Shown here piece after piece: positions 45,222 through 56,281 of a DNA stretch of 64,000 bases. This DNA is from Opeltia flavorubescens (taxonomy: Eukaryota; Ascomycota; Lecanoromycetes; Teloschistales; Teloschistaceae). Location: contig KE546976.1 of the NCBI GenBank assembly GCA_000442125.1, forward strand, positions 744,001 to 808,000. The letters are read 5' to 3'. The position numbers and the translations under genes were made by a program. Positions within the stretch are counted from its first letter, which is position 1; each line of letters starts with the position of its first letter. Under the pieces are notes generated by a model. The model ran no database searches, was not told where the DNA came from, and worked only from the letters and a program-made list of their open reading frames with translations.

Positions 45222-46702
45222 TCATGAATGAAACAATTCCCATGCTCTTGCGCACAAGCCCAGAAACTCGTCTTTCTTTCTTCGCTGAGTCTCAGGACTA
45301 TCGATGCCCTCTCCGAAAGGTCCGCGTCTAGGTTCCGGGCCGCTGCCCAGAGGAGGACTGCCCATATCCCGCTCGTATTCAATTCGAGCTCTCCGACGAC
45401 CGCCATTAGCACGGCCGCTGTCGCCGTTCATTTGAAGGTAAGAGGGTTTGTTCTGCGGTGCGCCGCTGCTCGCCATGGGCGACGGCGGCGTAGGTGGCTG
45501 ATGCTGGTGGCCGGTGTAATGGACAATCTTGGGGAGTAACTCCTCTCGACCGCCAGCCATCTCCGCCACCGCTTCCTCGGCCGATCGATAGTCTCGGGAG
45601 CGGCTGGGAGGTGGTGGATGAGATTGTGGAGGCGGAAGACCAGGTGAGGGAAAGGCTGGGCGATGATTTGAATGTGATGAGTTGGAGTTGGAGTGGTAGT
45701 GGCTGTTGCTGCCGGCAATGTTCTGTCTACGGTCGGTCTCGCGGTGAACACCGAGACCATCTCCAGCAAACACGTCGGAAATCGAGGGCAACTTGTTGTT
45801 CGTTTGCGTCGCGGGGACATGGTGGATATGAGAGGTGTTCGACAAGTTTGATGGTTGATTGGCGATATGCCGAGTCATTGGATGTGGCTGATGTCGGCCG
45901 GTGAAGCTTTGATGCAAAGGTGCGGACTGGATGACTCGCTCGTTCGCAAACTGTTCATGGGATGGTGGCACAATCGACAGCCCTGCCGGCGGCCTTTTCT
46001 TTGACGAAGGTGTCTTCATGCCACCCCCAAAGGGATTGAGGTCAGAGCTCTTGACCGACTCGCCGTCAGTCGGCTTCGCTGTCTTTTGCAGGCGGGATTC
46101 GATTATATGTCTCTGCTGATCACGTACGGAAATGCTCCGCTGAAGCTGCTCCCGCATGGTAGGATCTTGGGTCTGAAAGCCCGGGGATAAGCAGGCCAGG
46201 CCGACGTCATGCATCATGGCAAGACCTCCGCTTTCTCGGGCAGTCAGGGGAGCTGAGGGTCGAGAAGACTGCTGGCCCTGGGTTTGGGAGGTGCTCGACG
46301 ACAGATCTAGCTTTCGTGGACGGTGACGGGACGTTGCGGGAACTTCGGGCGACGAAGGTGGTTCCTTCTTCACAATAATCTTGGGCGGACCATGTCTGGC
46401 GCTGTAGGCAGCGTGAGCATGATGTTGCCTCTTGGAGTCTCAACATGGTTGATCGTTAGGGTTCGAATGACTTACGAGTTGGGAGACCGCTTTCCTTCCG
46501 GAGCAGACTTTGGCGGTGCCACGCCTTCGCCAACGAGGACAGGCGTGTTGGCAGATGCTGCCGTAGAAGTGGCTGAGCTGCGGTCGATGGGCGTGTGCGT
46601 TAAGGGAGCAATTGCTGGGTAGGTGGACCTGGGACTGGCATCTTGAGCGGTGGACGACTGGGTCAAGGGAGCAGGCGCAACGGAGGCTACTGCTGTAGAC
46701 AT
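45222..46702 (-). CDS. Conserved ascomycete protein of unknown function, disordered
   Basis: Exons on the minus strand: 46702-46476 and 46401-45222; 468 aa. I do not recognise a named domain. Visible features: a Ser/Thr/Pro-rich N-terminus with KIIVKKEPPSSPEV across the intron; an ordered-looking patch GGLAMMHDVGLACLSPGFQT and a helical stretch REQLQRSISVRDQQRHIIES; FANERVIQSAPLHQSFTGRH; a His/Asn-rich middle (HYHSNSNSSHSN); AEEAVAEMAGGREELLPKIV; and a strongly conserved-looking C-terminus (SPETQRRKKDEFLGLCARAW). The islands amid low complexity suggest a regulatory or scaffold protein, possibly nuclear, but this is a guess. Preceded by a promoter/leader of about 1.8 kb, long for this window, which fits a regulator. 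Confidence 0.75.
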
Positions 46703-48548
46703 GATGCGCTGATGCTATCGGATTAGGTGGTAGCAAAGGAGCTGGTGCTCGAGCTGGCCGAATACCAGCACACCCCCTCGAGCGCAAAAGCGAAGGAGAA
46801 GGGCGCTTGATGGATGTCGCTTGATTGTGCTCCGGCTTCAGATAGACAACCGGCAGACAACGGCAAAGGATGAGAGATGGGAAGAAAGCCGGGGGATAGA
46901 GGTATGCTTCAGCTGGTGTTTAGGCTGAAAGCTGGGTGTTGTGCCAGCGGAATGGTGAAGCGGGCGTCGCAAGTATCGCGATAGTCAGGAAGAGACAAGT
47001 GCTTGAGGTCGTTGATGATGACCCCTCGTTGAAGATGAGTGGAGAAGACTACGAATAATTCGATGGAGAGAGAAAGAATTGATTGGGGACAGAGGATGAG
47101 GAGGTGTCGCGAGCCCCTTCAAACGGACGGGGGAGGGAGGGGCGCTGCGAGTGTCTTTGGAGCGGTTAAATGGCGTTTCGTGCCTGATGCGAGTCCAGCA
47201 CCGATCTGATTGGCTTTGGCGACCCTCGTCTCGGCCACTACATGGTTTTGATTGACAAACGAATCAATGATACTTATGTACGAGCACTGCCGTTCACCTC
47301 TTCTCTCTCCTCTTCCCTTTTCGGTCCACCCCGGGAGAGGTGGCAGTGACACGCATGAATCATCTCGTCAGCACACATGCCTTTCTACACACTTTGATTC
47401 ACCTCGGCCCTTCCGAGTGAGCAAGGATAGACAAGTTCCGAAGCTGAGACAACTAAATGGTCAACTGTGGTGTGTGCCCAGGCGAGGCGTAGCTGGTGGG
47501 GCATGGGAGCGGGGGTAGGGAGCGAATTACATGGCCGTATTTGGTCCGCTCTGGATTTGATTGATTCCAGGATGAGGCTGTTGGTCTGACACGGCCGAAA
47601 GCCTATCAGCGTTTCAATATGCTTCAAACACACGCTGTTCTTCAACCTCGGAATATGACTTATGGAGCCGATCCTCTCCCCAACCATTTGTATAACTGCT
47701 AGATCGTTTTACAAGCATCAACTCATCGTCTCCGCGCACAAAATCGAAACCAATATACAACATTTCATTTACGTTGCCGTTGCCGTTCATGTACTATCAA
47801 AAGCTTGGCATGGTAATTACCTAAGATGGTTTCTCATTTATTGTTCAGCATTTCTGGTCAGCATGTCATGTCTCCATACGCAGTCGCATCGGACTTTCAT
47901 GGGATACCTGATACAACTTTGCATGCTTCCGCCACTACTGCTGCTTCATTGACTGTATCCGCAGTCCAAAATAAGATGAATTGGCTTGTTCAATATCACG
48001 ATTGTGCCGTTTCGTCAAACATTGCCAGATCCGATACGAACTAGTCTAGATACAGCCAATTGAAGGTAATATTGCACTCGTACTTCTGGCAATCACTATC
48101 CGTTTGGTCCCCATATTCGGCGACTTTTCGGTCAGTGTCCAACGTTCCAAACATGAGTAGAATTCAACATTTTACTTTCAACTCCTCTTATCTTTTTGCA
48201 TTTCACATATCACACTGCAGATCAATATTGCTGCATACTCGGCGAAGATCACCTGCGCACACTGATGCGCGCGTCTAAATCGGACGACCAATGAAAGCTC
48301 CGCCTGGTGCTACCAATCATCCACATCACTAAAGGCTCAAATACATAAGGTCTAAATATCCTACGGTGACAGATCCTGCATTGTTCCGAATGGTCAGTTC
48401 AGACGCAAACATCGTTGAAATCGATATGATAGGACAACCGATGTAACAATTAAGGGTTAGGGTTCGATTACAAGTCTCTCTCGAATTAAATCATGCCAAT
48501 AATATCCTCTCGTTTCAAGTCTAAAAAATAATTGAGCATACTCGGAAA
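46703..48548. promoter_or_regulatory. Long divergent intergenic region between the unknown gene and RPC19
   Basis: An 1846-base gap, one of the two longest here. C/T- and G-rich tracts lie at 47040-47360. Short ORFs on both strands have no family. The part nearest RPC19 contains the telobox-like repeat at 48451-48466. No tRNA or other RNA gene recognised. Confidence 0.45.
48451..48466. promoter_or_regulatory. Double telobox-like motif upstream of RPC19
   Basis: TAAGGGTTAGGGTTCG, about 83-98 bases upstream of the RPC19 start; reverse complement contains AACCCTAACCCTTA, two telomere-repeat units. A site for a telobox-binding (Myb-type) factor is inferred. Confidence 0.5.
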
Positions 48549-49098
48549 ATGCCTTCGCAGGCGTCTGAAAACCAGTATCAGCATGTACAAATCGAAGACG
48601 GTCAACAAACTTCAGTCAATATGGGTCCGCAGCGCATTCGGGTGGTAAGTGATTGATAGTCATTTACTGCAAGAATACACAGTGAATAACATTAGTTACC
48701 TGGAGCGAGTGATACAGCTGCATCCTTTCAATTTGATGAGGAAGATCACACGCTGGGTAATGCCTTGCGTTTCATGATCATGAAAAAGTATGGGCTGTCT
48801 ATATGACCGGAAAGTCACATACTCTTGCTGAGACATGCGAATAGCCCAGAGGTTGAGCTTTGTGGTTATTCGATTCCGCATCCCTCAGAAGCCAAGATGA
48901 ATTTGAGAATACAGACCTACGGTTAGTCTAACATACGCAGAAAGTTCCCAGTAGTTATCTTACGTCCTCGTAATAGAAGGCACAACCGTCTATGACGTGT
49001 TGGAAAAAGGCCTTGACGATTTGATGAGTCTTTGTGAGGTGGTGGAAGAGAAGTTTACCGTTGCAAGAGACAACTTTGTGGCAGTAATGAAGACATAG
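48549..49098 (+). CDS. RPC19: RNA polymerase I and III subunit AC19
   Basis: Small alpha-like subunit shared by RNA polymerases I and III; pairs with AC40 in the assembly platform. Exons 48549-48644, 48696-48787, 48845-48921 and 48977-49098; 128 aa. The N-terminal 32 residues are a variable tail. The conserved fold reads [20 protein letters not shown], then across introns [39 protein letters not shown] and [20 protein letters not shown]. All exon phases agree. No long ORF covers this gene because of the introns. Tail-to-tail with NDUFA6, 98 bases apart. A telomere-repeat-like motif precedes it. Confidence 0.93.
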
Positions 49099-49196
49099 CA
49101 AGGATTACGTGAGCGCTTTGGAGTTTTATTTGTGCACCTTGGAAAACCAAAATATGTCTTTCTCGAATAAAGTACATCGGCGACTCCAGACGTGTC

Positions 49197-49827
49197 TCAA
49201 TTCCGGCCCTAGGAATTTCGTCAGCGACCTAAGCAAATGTGCGTAATGAATTGTGCTGATGCCGTGTACCTCCAAGAACCCTTGCATAAAACTTTCTGGC
49301 AATCTAGCTGTAGGGTTCTCCTTATCTCTGAAGTATTTTAGTACGTGCGGTAGCTGTTTCCAAAAGTTCAACGTCTCCTAAAGCAAGAATTGTATCAGCC
49401 CCATGTTCACCATTTCCACCAGTCTCTCTTCATAAGCCCAGGCATAAGCCGATGTACACTGTAGGCGTACCTGATATTCCGAGTGGCTTTGGAACAGTAG
49501 CATGTCAACAACAGGCAACTGATTGACATATCTATGTCTTTCAAATTCTTGCCGGATCTTCGTCCGGATCTCTGAAATCGGCATGTTGAGCGAATACATT
49601 TGCTGGATCTCGGGGGCCTTTCACACAAATTAAGTTCTCAGGGAAGCTGAAGGACGCCGGTGCTACCTACGCTTCGTAGCCATTCCCTATAGGACTTGGC
49701 TACTCTGCGCTGCGCGTCTTGCCAATTGATTGCTAGATAGAGTTAGCCTGTGCATGAAGGCGGAGTGTAATATGTGCGTCATACAGGTACGAGTTCGCTG
49801 GGCCAAATACGTTGGATTGATGACCAT
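49197..49827 (-). CDS. Complex I LYR subunit NDUFA6 (B14)
   Basis: Accessory subunit of mitochondrial NADH:ubiquinone oxidoreductase; binds the acyl carrier protein through its LYR fold. Exons on the minus strand: 49827-49791, 49732-49671, 49617-49471, 49377-49270 and 49208-49197; 121 aa, the normal size. The start reads [12 protein letters not shown], then [18 protein letters not shown] with the Leu/Tyr/Arg-type motif, [40 protein letters not shown] and [17 protein letters not shown]. The last exon is only 12 bases and supplies GRN-stop after FMQGFLE, the usual fungal end; without splicing the frame would run on for 30-odd unrelated residues. Confidence 0.93.
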
Positions 49828-50071
49828 TGTCAATACACATGCATGGAGCTGATCCACGAACGAGGGAGGCCTTGGGGGGGCATTTGCAGAGTGCTACTGC
49901 GAAAGCTCGGAGGCTAATCGTGCCGCCACATTTCAGCACCGTGTGGCTGGTGATATGCTTGGCAAAGTAATCACCCTCTCGAGATTCATCTACATACTAC
50001 TCCATACGAGACTACGTACATACTATTCTGTAGCATTTCCCAGCCAAGTGTGAGGGTTACTCATCAAGAAT

Positions 50072-50650
50072 ATGCCGCCTGTTCGTTCTGCGCGGAACCG
50101 CAAGCCACCTCCGGATGGCTTTGAAGATATCGAGGATACGCTGCTAGAGTTCGGCAACAAGATGAAAGATGCCGAGAACGCCTCGCACGAGGGCAAAAAA
50201 AGACATGAAGTATTGTGGCCGATATTTCAGATCAGCCATCAACGTAGGCAATCTGTCGGGATTCAGGGGCGACAAGAGCCCTCCTGAGCTACAGCTGACT
50301 TTGCATTGCCACAGGTTCAAAGTACATTTACGAGCTCTATTATGAGAAAGAAGCCATCACAAAGCAGCTCTACGAATGGCTTCTCAAGAATGGGTACGCG
50401 GATAGTAACTTAATCGCCAAGTGGAAAAAGCAAGGGTACGAAAAGGTATATCACTCATTATCTCAAAGCATTACATATATCGCATGGACTAAAAGCCGTC
50501 TCCTAGCTCTGCTGCCTTCGATGTGTACAGACTAAAGAAACAAACTTCAATGCGACTTGTATCTGTCGAGTACCCAAGGCACAGCTGAAAGAAGACCAAA
50601 CAATCGAATGCGTCAGTTGCGGCTGCCGGGGCTGTTCTTCGAGCGACTGA
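50072..50650 (+). CDS. BUD31: Pre-mRNA-splicing factor BUD31 (G10 family)
   Basis: Spliceosome component associated with U2 and the activated Bact/C complexes. Exons 50072-50243, 50315-50445 and 50507-50650; 148 aa, the family length. The N-terminus reads [20 protein letters not shown], then [37 protein letters not shown] (join of exons 2 and 3) and the Cys-rich zinc-cluster end [30 protein letters not shown]. Eight or more cysteines for the zinc clusters are present. Start codon is the first ATG and matches the family. Confidence 0.96.
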
Positions 50651-50881
50651 GTGGCCGAACCCAATCATTCAGCACAAATGTAGCTTCAAAAACGAAGTCA
50701 CGAACCTGAATTTGAAATTAGCGCGAGCGTTTTGGTGTTGTTGTCCGCGAATACTCAGAGGTCGGCGCTGAGGGAGCTCTGATCGCTGCTCGATATTCCC
50801 CGCTTCCATGGAAACACATATGGAACAAATCCTTAGCAGGAAAGGTTTGGATATTGAATTTCTACAGGATTGGGGCTACTT

Positions 50882-51453
50882 TTAAAGACTAGCATCTGAA
50901 GTATCGTCTTCTTCAAGAATGGTTGCAGTCAAAAGACTCTTCTTCAACGGCGTATCCCGCTCAAACGGATGCGCAAAATCATTTCTAAGCGTGTTTTCGC
51001 GTGCCGCTGAGGGCGAAACCTGAGTCACCATTGGCGGAATTCTTGTCTTGCATCGTAGCTTCTCCCTTCTTGCGCGGTATGAAGCCATCGTCCTGCCCCT
51101 TTGTGGCTCCTCTGAATTGCAATCAAGGTCAAAGAGTGCTGTTAAGATGCCAGAGGTATAGTGAAGAGCGACACCGGCTAGAAGACCAACAAGCAGTGCC
51201 ACGCTCAGAAAGATATACAGCGTCTATACAGAACGTGTCTGGATTAGCGACTTCAGGGGGTGTTAAGGAGTGTTTTCACCTCGAACCGGGCCATGAACCT
51301 CAAGGGCCATAGACAAGTGTGGACAATGCCTTGTGCTGTCCGGAAAATCGGCGTAATCAGAGCGAGAAGTAAAATGGTGATTGGTTTCGATAAGATTAGA
51401 ATTGGGTATGATAGATAGTGAACCATGAGCTTGAGAATGGAAAGGTAGTCCAT
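50882..51453 (-). CDS. Small membrane protein of unknown function
   Basis: Exons on the minus strand: 51453-51280 and 51223-50882; 171 aa. I do not recognise a named family, but the pattern looks like a conserved fungal protein. There are two or three hydrophobic segments: MVHYLSYPILILSKPITILL and LLALITPIFRTAQGIVHTCL (about 10-48), and after the splice LYIFLSVALLVGLLAGVALH (about 60-80). The C-terminal ~75 residues are polar, with basic patches (SYRARREKLRCKTR) and an acidic end (TILEEDDTSDASL). The intron rebuilds RFETLYIFLSVALL. Membrane location is inferred; organelle unknown. Convergent with BUD31. Confidence 0.75.
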
Positions 51454-52173
51454 TCATATAGACACTGGAAGACGGTAATTTCTTGGTGCTGCGACAGATG
51501 CTGCGCTAACAAAAGCCAAGGAGATCTTCGTGGTCGAGTTCTACGAGAACTAGGATCTCAGTAGCTGATGCTGAGGTCTCATCTATGGTTCTAGGTTCGA
51601 GTGACGTACATATCAATAGCCTCATCGATGAAGCAAAGATAGAATCTAATTGGATAGATATTTTGACGGATGCGGAGGAAGAGAAATTATTGCCTGCAGG
51701 TGGACCCTCGGAACTGCACGCTGCAGGTCCACAGAACCTCAATCAATCATATACTTCCTATCGGCAAGTCAAGCGCTAGAATTGAACCTTCTCGAGAGCC
51801 GATTCAACGCTGGTTAGGCGAGATGTACCCAAGGTCACCCCTAGCTCGCCTAGGTGGTTTTTTTGGTTCGGGTGGCTTGTGTTAGGCCGGTTGGTAAGGG
51901 TATGAAGCGAAGTGTGGGCCTTCGATCGCCGTGGGGGGAGATGGACTTAGACTGCGGACGTCAATTGTACTTGGTCTTGTAATATCCAATCTCTCTCTCG
52001 ACTCAGCTATGGTGCTTCCGCTGCGAAATGACCGGCAGCTATGACATTACTGGACTCGACTTCCAATCCGTTCATCTGTCTATAATACCTTGTTCAATGC
52101 TGGGGTAATCTTCTGGGAATACTGCGTCGCCGTGTTTGGATATTGCTATTGTAAAACGTTGCTTTGTATAGAA
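51454..52173. promoter_or_regulatory. Divergent intergenic region before the SNF1 beta-subunit gene
   Basis: A 720-base gap. A 64-codon plus-strand ORF (51585-51779) has no family. Contains a GTGGACC/GGTCCAC stem near 51700-51735 and TAGGCGAG/CTCGCCTA near 51815-51855. No function assigned. Confidence 0.4.
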
Positions 52174-53762
52174 ATGGGGAACAATGCCTCCAAAACAGCG
52201 GGAGGTAACCCTTCATCACCGAGCGCCGCTCATTCACATGCCACTAGCATACACAACGTCCACTCCCGGAAGGAATCCAAAAGTCAAACGCACTCTGTTA
52301 AATATTCCAATGCCAATGCCACTCCGCATCCATCACCACTGCATCATCAGAATAGCTCTGCCGGATCCTCACCGACTCCCAAACACCCTCCCGAAGAGAA
52401 GATGGGCAATGAACAGTCCAAACAAAGGTTCAAAGAGGCAGCGGCGCAGAGGAAGGAAAAGGAAACCTCGGGTCCCGTCAAGGTTCCTCGTGGATTTAAC
52501 AGAGAAGGACGGCAGAAAGGGCCCGACACTCAATTTGAACCCTCAGGCCCATCTCGAGATCTCGACTATATCCCTCCTTCCAACTTGAACTTCCCACCCC
52601 GTCTGCCTTTGCCTATCGGCGAAGAAGATCATACGCCGGGATCTCCCATCATCACCCCGGCGGACATCTCTTCCGTGCTCAACGGGGACGAACTTGACGG
52701 CATTCTTCCTCGCCAAGGCTCAGTATTGAGCAGCACCACCGCAGAGGATGATGACGTTGCCGGCGATGAGCTCCAACCTTATCCGCTCGAAGGGCCGAGA
52801 AGACTTGTGCCAACTACGCTGCAATGGAAACAAGGCGGCGACCGCATATACGTTACCGGAACCTTTACCTCCTGGAGTAGGAAATTCCGAATGCATCGAG
52901 AGTATGTTCTCCCAGTAAAACCCCATGTCCGACATGCGCAACCCCTATCCATGCATTTACCCGCTGAGCTTCCCCCTTGTCGACAGTCCATCATGACACA
53001 TGACGACGTTCGTCTGATACCGACTTTCACTATGCTGCCTAAATTGACCCTTGCTAATCATGTGTTATGATTAGTCCCGACACTGATTTACCAACTGCCG
53101 TCCTCCAATTAAAGCCTGGTACCCATCATGTCAAGTTCATTGTCGATGGCGTCATGCAGCTTTCCAACGAATTACCCACCGCCGTTGATTACACCAACAT
53201 CCTAGTCAACTATATCGAAGTGAGCGCCGATGATATTCCTACCGAGCAGGCTGGTGAAGGTGCCAAACCACCAGAGGGAGTGTATCCGCCTCAAGTCCTC
53301 CCGTCCGGTACTGAAGCCAAAGATCATGCGCCGGATTCCATGGGCAAGCATCAGCCCTTGGAGGGTGAGCAGCCAGCTGAGCCGGTTCATTGGGGTAACG
53401 AAGTCCCAGAGTATCTCTACGACTTAGAGCAGCCTGAAGATAGCAGGCGATGTCAGCGCGGTAATCGAGGCGCTGCGGATCTCACCACGGCCCCAAATAT
53501 ACCTGTCTTTCTCCAGAAGCTTATCTTAAACGGAACTACTCCCATGAAAGATGACAACAGCGTGCTCAACATGCCAAATCACACCGTCCTCAACCATCTT
53601 GCTACGAGTAGCATTAAAAATCAGGTTCTAGCGACTAGTGTTACGACTCGCTACAAACGAAAGGTATACATTGTTCATATATGTTACGCAAGGCATCCTG
53701 CTTATTGAAACTAGTATGTGACGACTATGATGTACAAGCCTACCGATGGTGAAGGGGATTGA
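52174..53762 (+). CDS. GAL83: SNF1/AMPK kinase beta subunit (Sip2/Gal83-like)
   Basis: Scaffold of the SNF1 energy-sensing kinase, joining catalytic alpha and gamma subunits and setting location. Exons 52174-52901, 53075-53663 and 53715-53762; 454 aa. N-terminus MGNNASK is a myristoylation signal. A disordered region leads to a second MGNEQSK at residue 77. The glycogen-binding CBM48 domain begins TTLQWKQGGDRIYVTGTFTS with W-S-RKFRM and continues in exon 2 as PTAVLQLKPGTHHVKFIVDG. The C-terminal ASC domain shows NGTTPMKDDNSVLNMPNHTV and LNHLATSSIKNQVLATSVTT. The last exon adds YVTTMMYKPTDGEGD-stop after RYKRK. The stretch before the ASC domain (RRCQRGNRGAADLTTAPN) looks less family-like than its surroundings. 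Confidence 0.93.
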
Positions 53763-54033
53763 TCCACTTTTGGCTCAAATATCATGAAAGAGCTGGCAGC
53801 AGAACACCCTGAACCGCACAGTTTCAATGCGTGCAAATCTCTTGATCGATCTTTGCACTCAGGCTCGATGCATTCGACACCGCCTACGTATGCCCGTTGC
53901 GTAGCATATCCCGCCGAGTTTCATGACTCAGAGTCGATCTAGATACGAAGCTTCTGCCATCCCTCCGCCAAATCCGGCTCAATATGGTGGCAACAACACG
54001 ATCTTCCACAGCGATATGGTCTGGTGTTTGAGC

Positions 54034-55135
54034 TCAATCCCTCCATTTGATTGAAACTTCATCCGTTCTGAATCTTTGTACACATGTGCTGTCTTCGAGG
54101 GATGTAGAGAACCCGGTCTTGTAAGCTAAGAGGCCAGCATGAGCAATCATGATGCCGTTATCAATGCAAAACCTTTCGTCTGTAGCATAAACACCTCCTC
54201 CACGCTCGCTCGCCATTATACCCATCATCTGTTGCAGACGCTCATTACAGCCCACCCCGCCTACGATCAAGACCTGACTTGAATCAACATGTGCCATTGC
54301 CCTTTCGGTGATCTCGACAAGCATGGCAAACACAGTCTCCTGAAGGCTAAAACAGAGGTCTTCCCGAGTAATGGCGTCTCCCGTGGCTTCGTCCAGCCAA
54401 CCCGTTTGGTCCTTTTCGAGTTTTCCGGCGAGGATATCGATGCTAGCTAGTATTCCAGAGAAACTGCAGTCCATACCTTTGACAGTATACGGTAGATCCA
54501 ATAGATGCCTTCCCTTTTTCGCCATCTGCTCGATATTATAACCTGGAGCGGGATCATTTGAAATATTGAGTGTACGGGCAAAACGGTCGAGACAATTGCC
54601 AACGGCAATGTCGAGCGCCTCCCCAAACACTCGATACCGCTGAGAAGCATATGCAATGACCTGTGTATTGCCACCAGAGACGTATAAGACGACTGGATTC
54701 TGTGCGCCGGTGATCTCTCGGCCCATCTCAATGTCTGCAAGAAAACTCAGCCATTGCTAGCCGGATCAAAGCACTCTACGCACGTCCAACACAGTGATTT
54801 ACCCCAACAAGCTTCTTGTCCCACAGCAGACTGAGCATGCGGGCTGAGACAGCAACGCTTTGCAAGGGTGCGCCCATTCCGGGACCTTTGGTATAGCAGA
54901 TGCAGTCTACATCATCTACTGTAACACCCGCTTCTGTGAGAGCCTGCTTGACTATCCTGACCATCCATGTCCGGTGATGCTTCGCAGTATCCTTGGGAAG
55001 AAAGCCTTCTCCAGGCGGTGATACAAAAGTATGGCGGATATTGGCTAGGATTTGAGCTGGTCCGCCATTCCGAGGATGTAGTATTACACCAACCCCAAAT
55101 TTGTTGGCAGAGCCCTCGAGACCAAGGGCTATCAT
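54034..55135 (-). CDS. KAE1: tRNA N6-threonylcarbamoyladenosine synthase catalytic subunit (KEOPS)
   Basis: ASKHA-fold protein that transfers the threonylcarbamoyl group to A37 of ANN-decoding tRNAs in the KEOPS/EKC complex. Exons on the minus strand: 55135-54784 and 54734-54034; 350 aa. Start [18 protein letters not shown] is the family start. Metal-binding histidines are in AKHHRTWMV and, across the intron, GVNHCVGHIEMGREI. The nucleotide-binding motif is [15 protein letters not shown], and the C-terminal motif is [16 protein letters not shown] followed by [14 protein letters not shown]. No mitochondrial presequence, so it is the cytosolic/nuclear Kae1 rather than Qri7. Confidence 0.96.
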
Positions 55136-56281
55136 TGCACTGTTTTTTTTGTTATCCTTCAGAATTAGGTGGCGCCAGCCAATGTCATCGTGCGACGGTC
55201 CGATTCCGATATCCGACGTTTAAGTAGTGCCCCACTTTGATAGTAGGGCTAACAGCCTCCGCACAGATGTTCCTGTCCATTATTGTCTTTCCACTACCCA
55301 ACGTCTGGTATTATTTGTCGTTACACTCCTTTAACAAGATTTTTCAGCTCCGTCCTCTGTACGAGACTCGCCATACTTACAGCTCACTTCCAACCGTCCT
55401 CCAGATGAGTACTGGTGATATGAGTTCGCATGTGCATCGCCTGTAGTCAAGCGACAGAGACAGAAGATATGCTGTAAATGACCTCAATATCCGCGATACA
55501 TCGAAGGCTCGAGTATGTCTATTAACCGTTTGCAGATCTATCAATCCGTTGCAAAATACAACGGTGCCTACCGTCAACCCGCTCCGAACTTTCCAAATCC
55601 GTCGAATATAATGGCGTGACCCTGCTCCTAATTACTATTAAGGCCATTCAATGCATGATCAGCACAGCAATACAGGTGAACCCTCAGTCGCCGTGATGGC
55701 GGGTTAAAGCGTCCTCTTCTGCCCGCACGGACGAAGAATCTGAATCACCTAGCACTGGCGAGTGTGCCCGTTCCTCCGAGAGAAGTCTTTGACGATCCCA
55801 TAATGAAGATTATGGCACGATGAGCAATACAGCACTTTCGAAGGCTTTTTTTCACCTTACATTAAAGACGGATATACGAATTGGGTTAGCCCATGGGTAT
55901 GTAAGTCCTAGAATATCAGGTACGTGACAACGAGGATAGCTACGCACGACATACGCTTCCGATACGATGGTGAGTCCAGGAACCCAGGTCAGGAATAAAA
56001 CAAACCGATAGATGATGTTAATTGGGTATCAAGGACTTCAAGATAAGCTCAGCAACTACACCTCTCCATTTAAATAACAAATCACTACCCAAAATTCGTG
56101 CTCGCAGACAGCTCGCTGATAGCTCACCCAAGACCCCTCTCTCATTTTCTACGACATCTACTCGTTCCATTCTTGACGAGATCGCAGGTGATTAGGAAGC
56201 TCGTCGCAATATCTATAGTTGGATCACCATCTGGAAGCCCCGGGTAATTCAAGATGGTTCGCCAAGCCAGAGGCTAAAACG
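55136..56281. other. Intergenic region, KAE1 promoter and EPL1 3' side
   Basis: A 1146-base gap between two minus-strand genes. No ORF with a recognisable family, no tandem repeat and no RNA gene seen. Confidence 0.4.

Noticed and set aside
46455-46470. TTAGGGTTCGAATGA inside an intron, resembling both a telobox and a tRNA B box.
   Set aside because: No A box at a proper distance, and it lies inside a spliced intron of a coding gene; not a tRNA and not in a promoter.
53430-53530. Possible compensating frameshift in the SNF1 beta gene before the ASC domain (alternative frame reads SAVIEALRIS).
   Set aside because: The annotated frame stays open and reaches the ASC domain correctly; the region is naturally variable in the family.
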